NCBI GenBank assembly: GCA_963556195.1
Contig: CAUVYP010000579.1
Span: 2,294,001-2,358,000, forward strand
Reading direction: 5' to 3'
Length of the DNA stretch: 64,000 nt
From: Sepiola atlantica
Lineage: Eukaryota; Mollusca; Cephalopoda; Sepiida; Sepiolidae
Under the pieces are notes generated by a model. It saw only the letters and a program-made list of their open reading frames with translations. It ran no database searches and was not told the origin of the DNA. Positions 63,601 through 64,000 of this stretch are shown here, piece after piece (within the stretch, counting starts at the first letter, position 1; the number at the start of each line of letters is the position of its first letter). The position numbers were made by a program, and so were the translations under genes.

Positions 63601-64000
63601 TGATGTTTTGCGTATTCAGTTTGTATCGACATATCTCCGGGAGTACAAGAGCTGAACTTCTGAAACTTGGTACTTCAGTAGAAAATGTGTGTCCGCTTAT
63701 GTCTGCAAAGTTTCGGAGCACAATTCTTATAAATGTGGAAGTTATTTACACAAGCGATATACCTTTTAAATCGCACTAAATTTTGTTGATGTTTTGCGTA
63801 TTCAGTTTGTATCGACATATCTCCGGGAGTACAAGAGCTGAACTTCTGAAACTTGGTACTTCAGTAGAAAATGTGTGTCCGCTAATGTCTGCAAAGTTTC
63901 AGAGCACAATTCTTATAAATGTGGAAGTTATAAACAAAAGCGATATCAACTTAAAATCGCACTAAATTTTGTTGATGTTTTGCGTATTCAGTTTGTATCG
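60621..64000 (+). repeat. Return of the 36-monomer pattern, cut by right edge
   Basis: Eighteen full units follow the order of units 8-25 of the 36-monomer HOR (32721-36068 and 39417-42764). They include the ATTATTTTAAATG unit at 61179, GAGCATAATTTG near 61673, AACAAAAACGATATC near 62446 and TATTTACACAAG near 63743. They differ at several places: G119 in the unit at 61365, GTTTTAAACAAAAACG near 62440, GAAGATATAGAC near 62624, and no GGGGAAG marker at 61923. This is an older or partly converted third copy. The final 32 bases (63969-64000) begin another monomer, so the array continues to the right. Confidence 0.88.

Larger units (their letters stand above)
1..64000 (+). repeat. 186-bp satellite DNA array, entire window
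   Basis: The window is a single head-to-tail tandem array. The unit length is 186 bp throughout, shown by landmark words such as TTTTGCGTATTCAG and GGGAGTACAAGAGCTG recurring every 186 bases, apart from three 185-bp units. Every unit has the same orientation and nothing is inserted between units. By eye most units differ from one another at a few to about a dozen positions. The consensus is about 35% G+C. Arrays of this length, homogeneity and unit size are typical of eukaryotic heterochromatic satellites, and 186 bp is close to a nucleosome repeat length. Centromeric function is possible but cannot be shown from sequence. I do not recognise the monomer as a named satellite family. No gene, RNA gene or mobile element interrupts it. 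Confidence 0.99.

Noticed and set aside
174..63968. About 340 tandem + strand ORFs of 60 codons, as an array of small genes
   Set aside because: They arise automatically because the 186-bp unit is a multiple of three with one stop per unit. Starts are TTG or GTG, there is no spacer, promoter or recognisable domain, many variants change amino acids, and the deletions break the frame. Annotating them as CDS would be misleading.
1..64000. CRISPR array or bacterial repeat locus
   Set aside because: The repeats are 186 bp, directly abutting, with no unique spacers, no leader and no cas genes. This is satellite organisation.
1..64000. Mobile element or retroelement-derived tandem repeat
   Set aside because: There are no terminal repeats, target-site duplications, poly-A tracts or transposase/reverse-transcriptase motifs in any frame. 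The monomer may have an ancient transposon origin, but nothing here shows it.
1..64000. Telomeric, rDNA or histone-type repeat cluster
   Set aside because: The unit is far too short for rDNA or histone clusters and contains no telomere hexamer runs or rRNA-like sequence.

Overview
The whole 64,000-base window is one uninterrupted satellite DNA array. A 186-bp monomer (about 35% G+C by hand count of the consensus) repeats head to tail on the + strand. There are 343 complete monomers from 174 to 63968, a partial one at the left edge (1-173) and a 32-bp start at the right edge (63969-64000). I see no single-copy DNA, gene, RNA gene, transposon, inversion or spacer, and both array edges lie outside the window. 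This organisation means a eukaryotic nuclear genome and constitutive heterochromatin, possibly centromeric or pericentromeric. I cannot name the species. CpG is not depleted (6-7 per monomer, close to chance), which argues weakly against a heavily methylated vertebrate and fits many invertebrates. That is inference.

Conventions: monomer position 1 is the first T of the TTG at 174, 360, 546 and so on. Recurrent monomer types, read by eye: M1 = A at 119 with tail AACAAAAGCGATATCAAC; M2 = A119, TG at 130-131, tail AACACAAGCGATATCAAC; M3 = G119, tail AACAAAAGACCTATCAAC; M4 = G119 with the M1 tail; M5 = G119, tail AACACAAGCGATATACCT; M6 = M5 with A at 142; M7 = A119 with the M2 tail; M8 = A119 with the M5 tail, often C at 87; M9 = M2 with T at 105; M10 = M1 with A at 123. 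A leading D means G at 34, which creates a 10-bp palindrome.

The array is a mosaic of higher-order repeats (HORs) with different periods. 2.4-13.0 kb holds 6- and 12-monomer units. 13.0-25.3 kb holds a 14/16-monomer family. 25.3-31.4 kb is a mixed transition zone. 31.4-44.8 kb is an almost perfect tandem pair of 36-monomer (6,696-bp) units. 45.2-50.6 kb is a 16-monomer pair. 50.9-60.6 kb is a 26-monomer (4,836-bp) pair. 60.6-64.0 kb returns to the 36-monomer pattern. The only length changes found in 343 monomers are three 1-bp deletions, near 21124, 27109 and 30974.

Because 186 is a multiple of three, each monomer carries an open frame of about 60 codons. I judge it a by-product of the satellite, so no CDS is annotated. 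I found no new enzymatic or defence system. The points of interest are the nested recent amplifications, the uneven spread of variation within the monomer, a conserved bulged dyad and the linked haplotypes.
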